Below are positions 16,209-24,287 of a stretch of 64,000 bases of DNA, one piece after another (positions within the stretch are counted from its first letter, which is position 1; every line of letters begins with the position of its first letter). A program made the translations under genes and the position numbers. Below the pieces are notes generated by a model. That model was not told the DNA's origin and ran no database searches. It saw nothing but the letters and a program-made list of their open reading frames with translations. The stretch lies in contig NZ_AP027731.1 in NCBI RefSeq assembly GCF_030296595.1, positions 2,790,001-2,854,000 of the forward strand, given 5' to 3'. The DNA comes from Naasia aerilata (GTDB taxonomy: Bacteria > Actinomycetota > Actinomycetes > Actinomycetales > Microbacteriaceae).

Positions 16209-17431
16209 TCGTTGCGGAAGGCGCCGCGCGCGTCCAGCCGCTCGGCGAGGCGCACGAAATCGGGCAGGCGGTCGTACAGCTCGGCGATCCGGCCAGCGCT
16301 CGTCGTGAAGACCTTGCCCCAGTGGGGACGCGCGCCGAACGGCTCGAGCGCGGCCTCGAGCGCGGGCAGCAGCGCCGCGACCGCGGCCTCGTCCTGCACC
16401 CAGGTGAAGTGGAACGCCACCGAGTCCTGCTCGTAGGCGGGGCTCAGCCAGAGGTCGTCGCGCTGGATGGAGCGGATCTCGGAGGTCTGCAGGAGGGGCG
16501 CGATCCGGTCGGCGAGGCCCCGCATAGCCTCGAGCGCGGGCACGGCCGACTTGAAGGGCAGCAGGTACTCGGTCTGCAGCTCCTCACCGGCGCTCGGCGT
16601 GAACTCCATCTTGAAGTGGGGGAGCCGCGCCGACCAGGGCCCCGGCACGCCCTGCTGGACGGTCGAGTTGACCGACGGCATGCCCGGAATCGGATGCCGA
16701 TCCTCGGGCGCCGGGAGCGCGCCGAACAGCTCGGCCCCGAGCTCGGGGTCGCCGGAGCGGCGCTTCACCCAGATCTGGTCGAGAACGTCGTCGCGCCAGC
16801 GGGTGAACACGCTCACGCTGTAGCCGGCGCCCATGATCTCCTCGAAGTTCGCGAGAGCCGCGTCGAGCGGCAGGCGCTCGAACACGGTCTGCGCGACCTC
16901 GTAGGTGGGCTCGATCCGCAGGTCGAGGCTCGTCACGATGCCGAGGGCGCCGAGGGCGACGACCGTTCCCGGGAACTCGGAGTCCTCGTCGCGGACGAAG
17001 CGGCGCAGCTCGCCCTCGGCGTCGACGAGCTCCACCGCCGTGACCGCGGCAGCGAGCGACCCGTTGCCCACGCCGGACCCGTGGGTCCCGGTGGCCACGG
17101 CACCCGCCACCGAGATGTGGGGGAGTGAGGCGAGGTTCGCGAGCGCCCACCCCTGGGGCTCCAGAGCGCCTGCGAGCTCGCCGTAGCGGGCGCCCGCGTT
17201 GACCGTCACGACGGAGCGGCTCTCGTCGATCTCGGCCACCGCCGGCATCGCGGCGAGCGAGACGAGGACGCCCGAGGTGTCGGCGATGTCGTTGAAGCAG
17301 TGCCGGGTGCCGAGCGCCCGGATCGCGGGCGACCGGCTGACGAGCTCCTGCAGCTCCTCGACGGTCCCGGGCGACTGCACCTCCGACGCCCGATAGGCGT
17401 AGTTGCCGGCCCAATTCGTTCCCGCGGTCAC
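16175..17431 (-). CDS. Alditol (xylitol/sorbitol) oxidase-like FAD enzyme
   Basis: 418 residues, the same length as Streptomyces AldO, a VAO-family flavoenzyme that oxidises sugar alcohols with O2. The N-terminal TNWAGNYAYRASEVQSPGTV and IRALGTRHCFNDIA match AldO strongly. H44 corresponds to the His carrying covalent FAD, and NLASLPHISVAGAVATGTHG with SGVGNGSLA is the FAD-binding signature. The C-terminus carries the D-arabinono-1,4-lactone oxidase-type domain ending RPHWGKVF. The GTG at 17431 has AAGGAG upstream. It is divergent from the GH51 arabinofuranosidase gene, so a joint role in pentose or polyol use is plausible. The exact substrate is inferred. Confidence 0.85.
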   Translation of the reverse strand: MTAGTNWAGNYAYRASEVQSPGTVEELQELVSRSPAIRALGTRHCFNDIADTSGVLVSLAAMPAVAEIDESRSVVTVNAGARYGELAGALEPQGWALANLASLPHISVAGAVATGTHGSGVGNGSLAAAVTAVELVDAEGELRRFVRDEDSEFPGTVVALGALGIVTSLDLRIEPTYEVAQTVFERLPLDAALANFEEIMGAGYSVSVFTRWRDDVLDQIWVKRRSGDPELGAELFGALPAPEDRHPIPGMPSVNSTVQQGVPGPWSARLPHFKMEFTPSAGEELQTEYLLPFKSAVPALEAMRGLADRIAPLLQTSEIRSIQRDDLWLSPAYEQDSVAFHFTWVQDEAAVAALLPALEAALEPFGARPHWGKVFTTSAGRIAELYDRLPDFVRLAERLDARGAFRNDYLERVVFSAV

Positions 17432-17551
17432 GGTGCTCCTTCGTCGCAGAGGTAGGCGAACCAGCCTACGTGCGCAGGGAAGAATGGGAGGCCGCGCCCT
17501 GCGCTGTGCGCGCCGTCAGATACCCCGCTTCCGGCGGGGAGAGGAGAACAA

Positions 17552-19060
17552 GTGGTTACCGCCAGGATCACGCTCGACCGCTCGGCAGAGATCGCGCCCG
17601 TGAACCCGAGGATCTTCGGGTCGTTCGTCGAGCACCTCGGCCGCTGCGTCTACGACGGCATCTACGAGCCGACCCACCCCACGGCCAACCAGGACGGCTT
17701 CCGGCAGGACGTGCTCGACCTCGTCCGCGAGCTCGGCACGACGACGATCCGCTATCCGGGCGGGAACTTCGTGTCCGGCTACCGATGGGAGGACGGCGTC
17801 GGCCCCCGCGAGAGCCGGCCCAAGCGCCTCGACCTCGCCTGGCACTCGCTGGAGACGAACGAGGTCGGCGTCGACGAGTTCGCGAAGTGGTGCAAGGCCG
17901 CCGACAGCGAGCTGATGATGGCGGTCAACCTCGGCACCCGCGGCGTCGACGCGGCGCTCGACCTGCTCGAGTACACCAACCACCCGGGCGGGACGCACCT
18001 GTCCGACCTGCGGGCGAAGAACGGCTCGCCCGAGCCCTACGACATCCGCATGTGGTGCCTCGGCAACGAGATGGACGGACCCTGGCAGGTGGGCCACATG
18101 TCGGCGGACGACTACGGCAAGATCGCCGGACGGACCGCCTCCGCGATGAAGATGCTCGATCCCACCCTGGAGCTCGTGGTCTGCGGGTCGTCCGGCTCGC
18201 AGATGCCCACGTTCGGGGACTGGGAGCGGATCGTGCTCGAGCACACCTACGACTCGGTCGACTACATCTCCTGCCACGCGTACTACCAGGAGCGGAACCG
18301 CGACCTGGGAAGCTTCCTCGCCTCGTCGCTCGACATGCAGTACTTCATCGAGACCGTCGTGGCGACCGCGGATCACGTGAAGCACAAGCTGCGCGGCAAG
18401 AAGACGATCAACATCTCCTTCGACGAGTGGAACATCTGGTACCTCGAGGAGCACATGCTGAAGTCGGAGGAGAAGAGGGAGGACTGGCCGTACGCGCCGC
18501 GCCTTCTCGAGGACGTCTACTCCGTGGCCGATGCGGTCGTGCTCGGCAACCTGCTGATCACCCTGCTGCAGCACAGCGACCGGGTCACCTCGGCCAGCCT
18601 CGCGCAGCTCGTGAACGTGATCGCGCCGATCGTGACGGAGCCCGGCGGGCCGGCCTGGCGGCAGACCACCTTCTTCCCCTTCGCCACCACGGCGGCGCTC
18701 GCGAAGGGCCGCGTCATCCGGCCGATGATCTCGGCGCCGAGCTACGACACGAAGGCGTACGGCGGCGCCGCGCTGGTGGATGCCGTCGCGACGCTGGACG
18801 ACGAGGCCGGCAAGGCCGCCGTGTTCCTGGTGAACCGCAGCCAGGACGAGCCGATCACGGTCGAGCTGGACGTCCGCGGACTCGGCTCCTTCGGCAGCGT
18901 CCGCGCCTCCAGCCTCCACGACGAGGACGTGTACGCCAAGAACACGCTCGAGGACCAGAACCGGGTGGCCCTCCGGCCGAACGACTCGGCCCGCGTCGAC
19001 GGCGGGACGCTGACAGTCACGCTGCCGCCGGTGTCCTGGACGGCCCTCGACCTCGGCTGA
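17552..19060 (+). CDS. abfA: Alpha-L-arabinofuranosidase, GH51
   Basis: 502 residues, normal for intracellular GH51 enzymes that release terminal L-arabinofuranose from arabino-oligosaccharides. The N-terminus RSAEIAPVNPRIFGSFVEHL GRC and IRYPGGNFVSGYRWEDGVGP are family-typical. The acid/base is E173 in CLGNEMDGPW, and the nucleophile is E292 in SFDEWNIWY. The C-terminal beta-sandwich ends VSWTALDL. There is no signal peptide, so the enzyme is cytoplasmic. The GTG at 17552 has GGGGAGAGGA upstream. It is followed by a hairpin at 19081. Confidence 0.93.
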   Translation: MVTARITLDRSAEIAPVNPRIFGSFVEHLGRCVYDGIYEPTHPTANQDGFRQDVLDLVRELGTTTIRYPGGNFVSGYRWEDGVGPRESRPKRLDLAWHSLETNEVGVDEFAKWCKAADSELMMAVNLGTRGVDAALDLLEYTNHPGGTHLSDLRAKNGSPEPYDIRMWCLGNEMDGPWQVGHMSADDYGKIAGRTASAMKMLDPTLELVVCGSSGSQMPTFGDWERIVLEHTYDSVDYISCHAYYQERNRDLGSFLASSLDMQYFIETVVATADHVKHKLRGKKTINISFDEWNIWYLEEHMLKSEEKREDWPYAPRLLEDVYSVADAVVLGNLLITLLQHSDRVTSASLAQLVNVIAPIVTEPGGPAWRQTTFFPFATTAALAKGRVIRPMISAPSYDTKAYGGAALVDAVATLDDEAGKAAVFLVNRSQDEPITVELDVRGLGSFGSVRASSLHDEDVYAKNTLEDQNRVALRPNDSARVDGGTLTVTLPPVSWTALDLG

Positions 19061-19080
19061 GCCCGCGGCCCCGCACACGA

Positions 19081-19118
19081 GGAAGGACCCCGGAAACTGT
19101 CCGGGGGTCCTTCCTTCT
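19081..19118. terminator. Bidirectional hairpin terminator
   Basis: A stem formed by ggaaggaccc-cgga and tccgggggtccttcc (one bulged C) with a short loop, followed by a T-rich ttcttct tail. It lies between the stop of the GH51 gene and the stop of the convergent DUF4190 gene and probably serves the former most clearly. Confidence 0.7.
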
Positions 19119-19131
19119 TCTCGGGCCGGGA

Positions 19132-19478
19132 TCAGCCGCAGGTGTAGGTGACGCCGTCGACGTCCCAGGTGCCCTCGCCGAGCTGGTTGCACACCTCGAC
19201 GGCTGCGTTGACGGCGGAGGCGCTCATGGCGATGGCCACGCCGACGATGGCGAGGGTCAGAACCATGACGACGATCGACACCCAGATGCCGGCGGTCGCG
19301 GGGCCGTTCTTCGCGCCGACCTTCTTCGACTGGGACTTGGCGATGATGCTGAGGATGAGCCCGACGAGGGGGCGACGAACGCGAGCACGAGGCCCGCGAT
19401 GCCGAGCCCGCGCCCGGGGACGGGAGCAGGCGTCGCAACGGTCTCGACGGGAGCGGGGGCGGGGGCGGAGGTGGTCAT
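19132..19478 (-). CDS. Small DUF4190-type membrane protein (frameshifted)
   Basis: About 115 residues after repair: a proline/alanine-rich cytoplasmic start (MTTSAPAPAPVETVATPAPV), then GRGLGIAGLVLAFVAPLVGL and ILSIIAKSQSKKVGAKNGPA, forming the first membrane segment and basic loop of DUF4190. A second membrane helix and an extracytoplasmic tail with two Cys (VCNQLGEGTWDVDGVTYTCG) follow. One extra base in the G5 run 19368-19372 joins the two halves. The family is common in actinobacteria and its function is unknown. Confidence 0.7.
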
Positions 19479-19719
19479 GAGTGTCGTTGTCCTTGAGGTT
19501 GGAGGGCCAGGAGTGCGGCAGCTCGTCGGCCGCGGAAGCGACGCTATTGACCGGCGAAGCCTGGGATCCGGCCGGAATGGGGCGTGCAATCTCCCTGCTA
19601 TCTGACGCGGGGCGTGCGCAATGCGGCGCAGTGCAAGGGGTGTCGTCCCTGGTCCGGCGGGTGTTGGCTGGGGAATGCGGCCGCAGCACGGTGCGGCCAT
19701 GGCGACGGAGGGAGCACCG

Positions 19720-19920
19720 ATGGCGGACGGCGACGTGCGGACGCGGGACAAGCGCGGGCAGTGGGTCAACGAGGTCGAGGGACACCCGGAGCGCTCGGAG
19801 AGCTATTCGGGCAAGGAGGAGGCCATCGAGGCCGGCGCCGCGCTCGCGGAAGAGCTCGGCTCGACCCACACCGTGGAGGACGCCGCCCCGACCGGCGTCA
19901 TCACCGACCCGGGCGACTGA
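19720..19920 (+). CDS. DUF2188-like small protein
   Basis: 66 residues. GQWVNEVEGHPERSESYSGK followed by EEAIEAGAALAEELGSTHTV has the W.V...G..rs...f.tK.eA...a..lA pattern of DUF2188. The ATG at 19720 has GGAGGGAG upstream and is preferred to an earlier in-frame ATG at 19699. It lies 33 bases before the ChaB-family gene and is probably co-transcribed. Function is unknown. Confidence 0.65.
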   Translation: MADGDVRTRDKRGQWVNEVEGHPERSESYSGKEEAIEAGAALAEELGSTHTVEDAAPTGVITDPGD

Positions 19921-19953
19921 GCCGCACCGGCCCACGGAGAGGAAGGAAACGTC

Positions 19954-20349
19954 ATGCCCGACAAGGAGGACCTGCCCTCGACGATCGCCCGATCGGACGA
20001 GCACGCGCAGGAGATCTACGAGAAGACCCTGGAGTCGGCCGAGAAGGAGTACGGGGACGGCGAGCGCGCCCATCGCACCGCATTCGCGTCCCTCAAGCAC
20101 TCCTACGAGAAGGTCGGCGACCACTGGGAGGAGAAGGACCAGAAGGGCCCCTCCGACGAGAAGGCGGAGGGTGGCCGCGACTCGGCCGGCGAGACCAGGG
20201 GCGGCGTCGACGCCAACGCGTCGAAGGAGCACCTGATGGACCTCGCGAAGCGGCTCGACATCAGCGGGCGTTCGTCGATGAAGAAGGACGAGCTGGTCGA
20301 CGCGATCGAGAAAGCCAACGCGCGGGCCACCCGCAAGGCACGGGAGTAG
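19954..20349 (+). CDS. ChaB-family protein with C-terminal SAP/Rho-N-like module
   Basis: 131 residues. Residues ~1-70 match ChaB: MPDKEDLPSTIARSDEHAQE and IYEKTLESAEKEYGDGERAH with HRTAFASLKHSYEKVGDHWE. A polar linker follows, then a helix-extension-helix module (ASKEHLMDLAKRLDISGRSS MKKDELVDAIEKAN) like that of the protein at 2666-3271. GAGAGGAAGG precedes the ATG. ChaB was named for a cation-transport regulator, but in actinobacteria the role is unproven. The added module suggests nucleic acid contact. Confidence 0.8.
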   Translation: MPDKEDLPSTIARSDEHAQEIYEKTLESAEKEYGDGERAHRTAFASLKHSYEKVGDHWEEKDQKGPSDEKAEGGRDSAGETRGGVDANASKEHLMDLAKRLDISGRSSMKKDELVDAIEKANARATRKARE

Positions 20350-20365
20350 CGGGCACCCCTACCTG

Positions 20366-20465
20366 GTACGTTCCGGCCCAGGTTGCGCGGTACGCCGTAC
20401 CATCCGGGCCGGAACGTACTCATGGGCGGCCGGGACCCGGGGATCGATCCCGTGTCCCGGCCGCC
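20366..20465. terminator. Two adjacent long inverted repeats between convergent genes
   Basis: First element: perfect 14-base arms 20366-20379 (gtacgttccggccc) and 20406-20419, with a nested ggtacg/cgtacc hairpin in the 26-base spacer. Second element: perfect 13-base arms 20424-20436 (gggcggccgggac) and 20453-20465. They separate the ends of the ChaB gene and the convergent FAD oxidoreductase gene, so a bidirectional termination role is plausible. No T-tract is present. Confidence 0.6.
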
Positions 20466-20485
20466 CGGTCGGTGTTGCGGCCGGC

Positions 20486-21862
20486 TCAGCCGACGAGGGC
20501 CGGCCGGCGGTCGAAGGCGAAGAGGCCCTCGGGGTCGGCGGCGCGGCGGACGGCGTCGAGGCGCTCCGCGATCTCGGGCTTCCATACGCGGTCGAGAGCG
20601 TCGGGACCGTTCGCGCGGCCCACGAAGTTGATGAGCAGCTCCTCGGCCCGCCACTGCTCGAGCCTCCCGAAGACGCCGTGAATGACCTCCGGGATGACCG
20701 TGTCGAGCAACTCCGGGACGGGCGCTCCCAGCAGGAACAGGCTGTACGCGGCGCCGCGGCCGCTCACGGCGTTGGGCTCCGCGGCCTGCTCGGCGACCTT
20801 GCCGCCGAGCGTGCGGATCTCGGCCATGATCAGCGGCACCGGAGCCTCCGGGCCGACGGCGGCCCAGAGCGCGTCGACGACCTCCTGGTCGAACGACTCG
20901 AGCAGCATCCCGCCCTCGTTGACCGGCATGGGCGTCGTGGGGTCGGAGTGGATGAGTCCGATCTGGGAGTAGGGGAGCATCCCCACCATGTCGAGCAGCG
21001 GCGTCGCGACCGCGCGGATCGGCGCGAGGATCTCCTCGCCCCGCACCGCGTCGTCCAGCGCGGCGAACCGCAGGTGTGCGACGAACTTGCCCCGCAGCGG
21101 CTCCGGGATGTCGGGCAGCGGCGGGACCCGGATGAGGCCGATCGACGCCGAGGCGCACAGGGGCAGCGTCTTTGACCACGAGGCGAAGGTGTCGAGCACC
21201 TTCTTGACGTCGGGCTCGTCGAAGTAGAGGCCCCCGCCGTAGATCGTCTCGATGGGGAACACGTCGAGCGTGACCGCGGTGACGACGCCGAAGCCGGTCT
21301 TGCCGCCACGGAGGGCCCAGAAGAGCTCCGGGTTCTCGGTCGGCGACGCGTGCACGAGGCCCTGCGCGGGCGTCACGATCTCGATCGACTCGACGTGGTC
21401 GGCCGCGAAGCCGTAGCTGCGCGCGATCGGGCCCATGCCGCCGCCGAGCACGAAGCCGACGACGCCGACCTCCGGGCTGGAGCCGCAGAGAGCGGCGAGT
21501 CCGTGCGGAGTGACCGTGTCGAGGACCTCCTTCCACTGCGTGCCGGCCCCGACGCGGACGAGTCGGTTCTCGAGGTCGAGCTGGACGGAGGCGAGGCCCC
21601 GCGTCGTGATCACGATGCCGCCCCGGGCGTCCTTGAGCATCCCGTGCCCGAGGCCCAGCACCATCACGGGGAGGTCCTCGTCCTGCGCGACGCGCACGGC
21701 GGCCGCGACGTCGCCGGCCGTCCTGGCGGCGACGACCACATCGGGGGAGTGGTGGGGGTGCAGGTTGAATCCGGTGAGCTCGTCCTGGAAGCCGGCGTCG
21801 CCGGGCAGCAGGACGGTGGAGGCGCCGGCGGAGCGGAGGGCGGCGGCGAGAGCGATGGACAC
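20486..21862 (-). CDS. FAD-binding (PCMH-type) oxidoreductase with BBE-like C-terminus
   Basis: 458 residues of the VAO family. The N-terminal half has HPHHSPDVVVAARTAGDVAA, LGLGHGMLKDARGGIVITTR (the FAD pyrophosphate region) and GVVGFVLGGGMGPIARSYGF (second FAD motif). The C-terminal end WRAEELLINFVGRANGPDAL plus DPEGLFAFDRRPA replaces the usual berberine-bridge tail. A covalent His is possible in GLGHG, but the family's Cys partner is not seen. The GTG at 21862 with GAGGAGA 8 bases upstream is preferred to an upstream ATG. The substrate is unknown. It appears monocistronic. Confidence 0.8.
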   Translation of the reverse strand: MSIALAAALRSAGASTVLLPGDAGFQDELTGFNLHPHHSPDVVVAARTAGDVAAAVRVAQDEDLPVMVLGLGHGMLKDARGGIVITTRGLASVQLDLENRLVRVGAGTQWKEVLDTVTPHGLAALCGSSPEVGVVGFVLGGGMGPIARSYGFAADHVESIEIVTPAQGLVHASPTENPELFWALRGGKTGFGVVTAVTLDVFPIETIYGGGLYFDEPDVKKVLDTFASWSKTLPLCASASIGLIRVPPLPDIPEPLRGKFVAHLRFAALDDAVRGEEILAPIRAVATPLLDMVGMLPYSQIGLIHSDPTTPMPVNEGGMLLESFDQEVVDALWAAVGPEAPVPLIMAEIRTLGGKVAEQAAEPNAVSGRGAAYSLFLLGAPVPELLDTVIPEVIHGVFGRLEQWRAEELLINFVGRANGPDALDRVWKPEIAERLDAVRRAADPEGLFAFDRRPALVG

Positions 21863-22099
21863 GGGGAATCTCCTCGAATAGAGAGGGCCGGGATTCGCAC
21901 CGGCCTCAGGGGAAGTGAACTGTCGGCGAGCGTATTGACGCTCAAACGGCGGCATGGGATCGATCCCGGGGCTGCAATATCTCTGTCATCCCGTGCAATG
22001 CGGGGCGACACCGCTCGGAGTCGGGGGCGTCCGCGACCGCCGTTCCAGCGACGTAGGGTGAGGGAGCGGTCCGGCTCCGGGCCAGAACGAGGGGGATCC

Positions 22100-22492
22100 G
22101 TGCCGCTGTCCGACGAGCTCGCCGACCTGCTGCGGCAGCCAAGCACCTGCTATCTCTCGACGACGATGCCGGACGGCTCACCGCAGCTGACGCAGACCTG
22201 GGTGGACACCGACGGTACGAACGTGCTCATCAACACGGTGACCACGCATCAGAAGGTGCGGAACATCGAGCGCGACCCGCGCGTCGCGCTCGTCGTCTCG
22301 TCGCCGGACAACCCGAGTCGCTACATCGAGGTGCGCGGCACCGTGCGCGAGGCGACGGAGGAGGGCGCCGCCGAGCACATCGACAAGCTGTCCCAGCGCT
22401 ACCTCGGCCGGCCGTACCCCTGGTTCGGCGGCCGCGACCAGACCCGGCTGCTCCTCGTGATCGAGCCGACACGCATCCGGGGAATGGGCTAG
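22100..22492 (+). CDS. PPOX-class (F420-type) oxidoreductase
   Basis: 130 residues forming one split-barrel flavin/F420-binding domain: CYLSTTMPDGSPQLTQTWVD, INTVTTHQKVRNIERDPRVA and YIEVRGTVREATEEGAAEHI, followed by LSQRYLGRPYPWFGGRDQTR. The pattern is that of the TIGR03618-like class, which often binds F420 in actinobacteria. The GTG at 22100 is preceded by GAGGGGGAT. The reaction and partner are unknown. The gene precedes an EamA transporter by 36 bases. Confidence 0.82.
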   Translation: MPLSDELADLLRQPSTCYLSTTMPDGSPQLTQTWVDTDGTNVLINTVTTHQKVRNIERDPRVALVVSSPDNPSRYIEVRGTVREATEEGAAEHIDKLSQRYLGRPYPWFGGRDQTRLLLVIEPTRIRGMG

Positions 22493-22528
22493 CCGCCCGC
22501 GGCTCCCCGCTTCCGCCAGGATGAGGGG

Positions 22529-23383
22529 ATGGTGGCGCTCCTCGGTCTGGCGAGCGCCCTCATCTACGGCGCGTCCGACTTCTTCGGCGGGCTCGCGTCG
22601 CGCCGGGTGACGTCCCTCCTCGTCTGCTTCCTCAGCTCCGTGGTCGCCGTCGCGATCGCGGCGGTCGCGCTGGTGATCGAGGACCCCGTCTGGTCCGTGG
22701 ACGCCGTGGTGCTCGGCATCGTCGCCGGGGTCGTCGGGGCAGCGGGCACCTGGGCGTTCTACGCGAGCCTCGCGCTCGGGCCGATGAGCATCCTCTCGCC
22801 CGGGGTCGCGGCGATCTACGCCCTGCTCCCCGTCCTCGTGGGGGTCTCCCTGGGCGAGACCTTTTCCGCCTCGGGCTGGATCGCGCTCATCGCCGTTCTC
22901 GGCGCGGGCGTCCTCCTCGCGATCCCGCGGGAGAGCGACGCTCTCCGGGTGCGCCCGCGTGCCGCCGTGCTGGGGCTCATCGCGGGCGTCGGCTATGCCG
23001 CGTACATCGTCGCGATCGACCGCACTCCGCCCGAGTCGGGGCTCGTGCCGCTGCTGATGGACCTCGGCGTCGCGGCCGTGCTCTTCGGCGCCCTCCTCCT
23101 GGTCGGCCGGATTCGGCGGGGTCCGTCCGAGCTCGCCGGCCTCCGCAACCGGACCGCCCTGACCCAGTCCCTCGTCGCCGGCATCGCGCTCGGCGCCGGC
23201 AACATCCTGCTGGTCATGGGGCTGCACCTCGGCGACTTGGCGGTCATGGGCGTGCTCAACGCGCTGTACCCGCTCGGCACCGTGCTGCTCGCCTTCCTGG
23301 TCCTGCGGGAGCGCCTCAGCCTCCTGCAAGGCCTCGGAATCGTGCTCGCTGTCGCCGGATCCGCTCTGCTCGCGGCCGGCTAG
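22529..23383 (+). CDS. DMT/EamA-family transporter
   Basis: 284 residues with ten predicted membrane helices arranged as two EamA repeats. The first begins ALLGLASALIYGASDFFGGL and the second AVLGLIAGVGYAAYIVAIDR. The end of repeat 2 (GVLNALYPLGTVLLAFLVLR ERLSLLQGLGIVLAVAG) is the family's hallmark. Length is standard. Such carriers export or exchange metabolites, but the substrate cannot be predicted. The start has AGGATGAGGGG just upstream. Confidence 0.88.
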   Translation: MVALLGLASALIYGASDFFGGLASRRVTSLLVCFLSSVVAVAIAAVALVIEDPVWSVDAVVLGIVAGVVGAAGTWAFYASLALGPMSILSPGVAAIYALLPVLVGVSLGETFSASGWIALIAVLGAGVLLAIPRESDALRVRPRAAVLGLIAGVGYAAYIVAIDRTPPESGLVPLLMDLGVAAVLFGALLLVGRIRRGPSELAGLRNRTALTQSLVAGIALGAGNILLVMGLHLGDLAVMGVLNALYPLGTVLLAFLVLRERLSLLQGLGIVLAVAGSALLAAG

Positions 23384-23549
23384 TGCCGGTCGGAGGCGTT
23401 TCGCCTCTGGCGAGCCGGGGGCATCCATGCATCGGCACGGGGTTATCCTTTCCCCGGCCTCACCGTCGTGGCCGGCGAGTGCTGCCGGATCGAACAGCCG
23501 GCACGGCCGGCTCCCGCCCCCTGTTCCTTCTCGACCGCCGGGAGTGCCC

Positions 23550-24287
23550 GTGAGTGCGACTCTGCCGAACCTGGACGACTATCGCGCCGTCCTGTTCGAC
23601 CTCGACGGCGTGCTCACGCCGACCGCCGACGTGCACATGCACGCGTGGCGGGAGATGTTCACCGCCCTCTTCGCCGCCAAGGGCGTGACCGAGCCGTACA
23701 CCGACGAGGACTACTTCACCTATCTCGACGGCAAGAAGCGCTACGACGGCGTCGCCGGGCTCCTCGCCTCGCGCGGCATCGAGGTGCCGTGGGGCTCGCC
23801 CGAGGATCCGTCGACCGCCGACACCGTCTGCGGCATCGGCAACCGCAAGAACGACGTCTTCTCGAAGATCATCGACGAGGACGGCGTGAGCCCGTACCCG
23901 GGCTCCCTGGCGCTCCTCCGGCAGCTGAGTGCCGAGGGCAAGCCGATGGCGGTCGTGTCGAGCTCGAAGAACGCGGAGAAGGTGCTCGTGGGCGCCCGGA
24001 TCCGCGACCTGTTCCCGGTCGTCGTCGACGGAGAGGTCGCGACACGGGAGAACCTGGCCGGAAAGCCGGCGGGCGACATGTTCGTCTTCGCGGCGGAGGC
24101 CCTCGGCGTCGAGCCGGCAGAGTCGGTCGTCCTCGAGGACGCGATCAGCGGCGTCGCCGCAGGGCATGCGGGCGCGTTCGCGCTCGTGATCGGAGTGGAC
24201 CGCGGGGTCGGCGAGCAGGCACTGCTCGACGCCGGCGCGGATGTGGTGATCGAGGACCTCGGGGTCCTGGTGGGAGACGCAGGATGA
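23550..24287 (+). CDS. pgmB: Beta-phosphoglucomutase-like HAD hydrolase
   Basis: 245 residues. HAD motifs: VLFDLDGVLTPTADVHMHAW with nucleophile and acid Asp in FDLDG, VVSSSKNAEKVL (motif II Ser), and the Lys in AGKPAGDMFVFAAEALGVEP with ESVVLEDAISGVAAGHAGAF (motif IV). The cap has YFTYLDGKKRYDGVAGLLAS, typical of beta-PGM. The GTG at 23550 has GGGAG upstream. Its stop overlaps the start of the GH65 phosphorylase gene (ATGA), indicating translational coupling. The pair would convert a glucosyl disaccharide plus phosphate to beta-glucose 1-phosphate and then glucose 6-phosphate. Confidence 0.85.
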   Translation: MSATLPNLDDYRAVLFDLDGVLTPTADVHMHAWREMFTALFAAKGVTEPYTDEDYFTYLDGKKRYDGVAGLLASRGIEVPWGSPEDPSTADTVCGIGNRKNDVFSKIIDEDGVSPYPGSLALLRQLSAEGKPMAVVSSSKNAEKVLVGARIRDLFPVVVDGEVATRENLAGKPAGDMFVFAAEALGVEPAESVVLEDAISGVAAGHAGAFALVIGVDRGVGEQALLDAGADVVIEDLGVLVGDAG

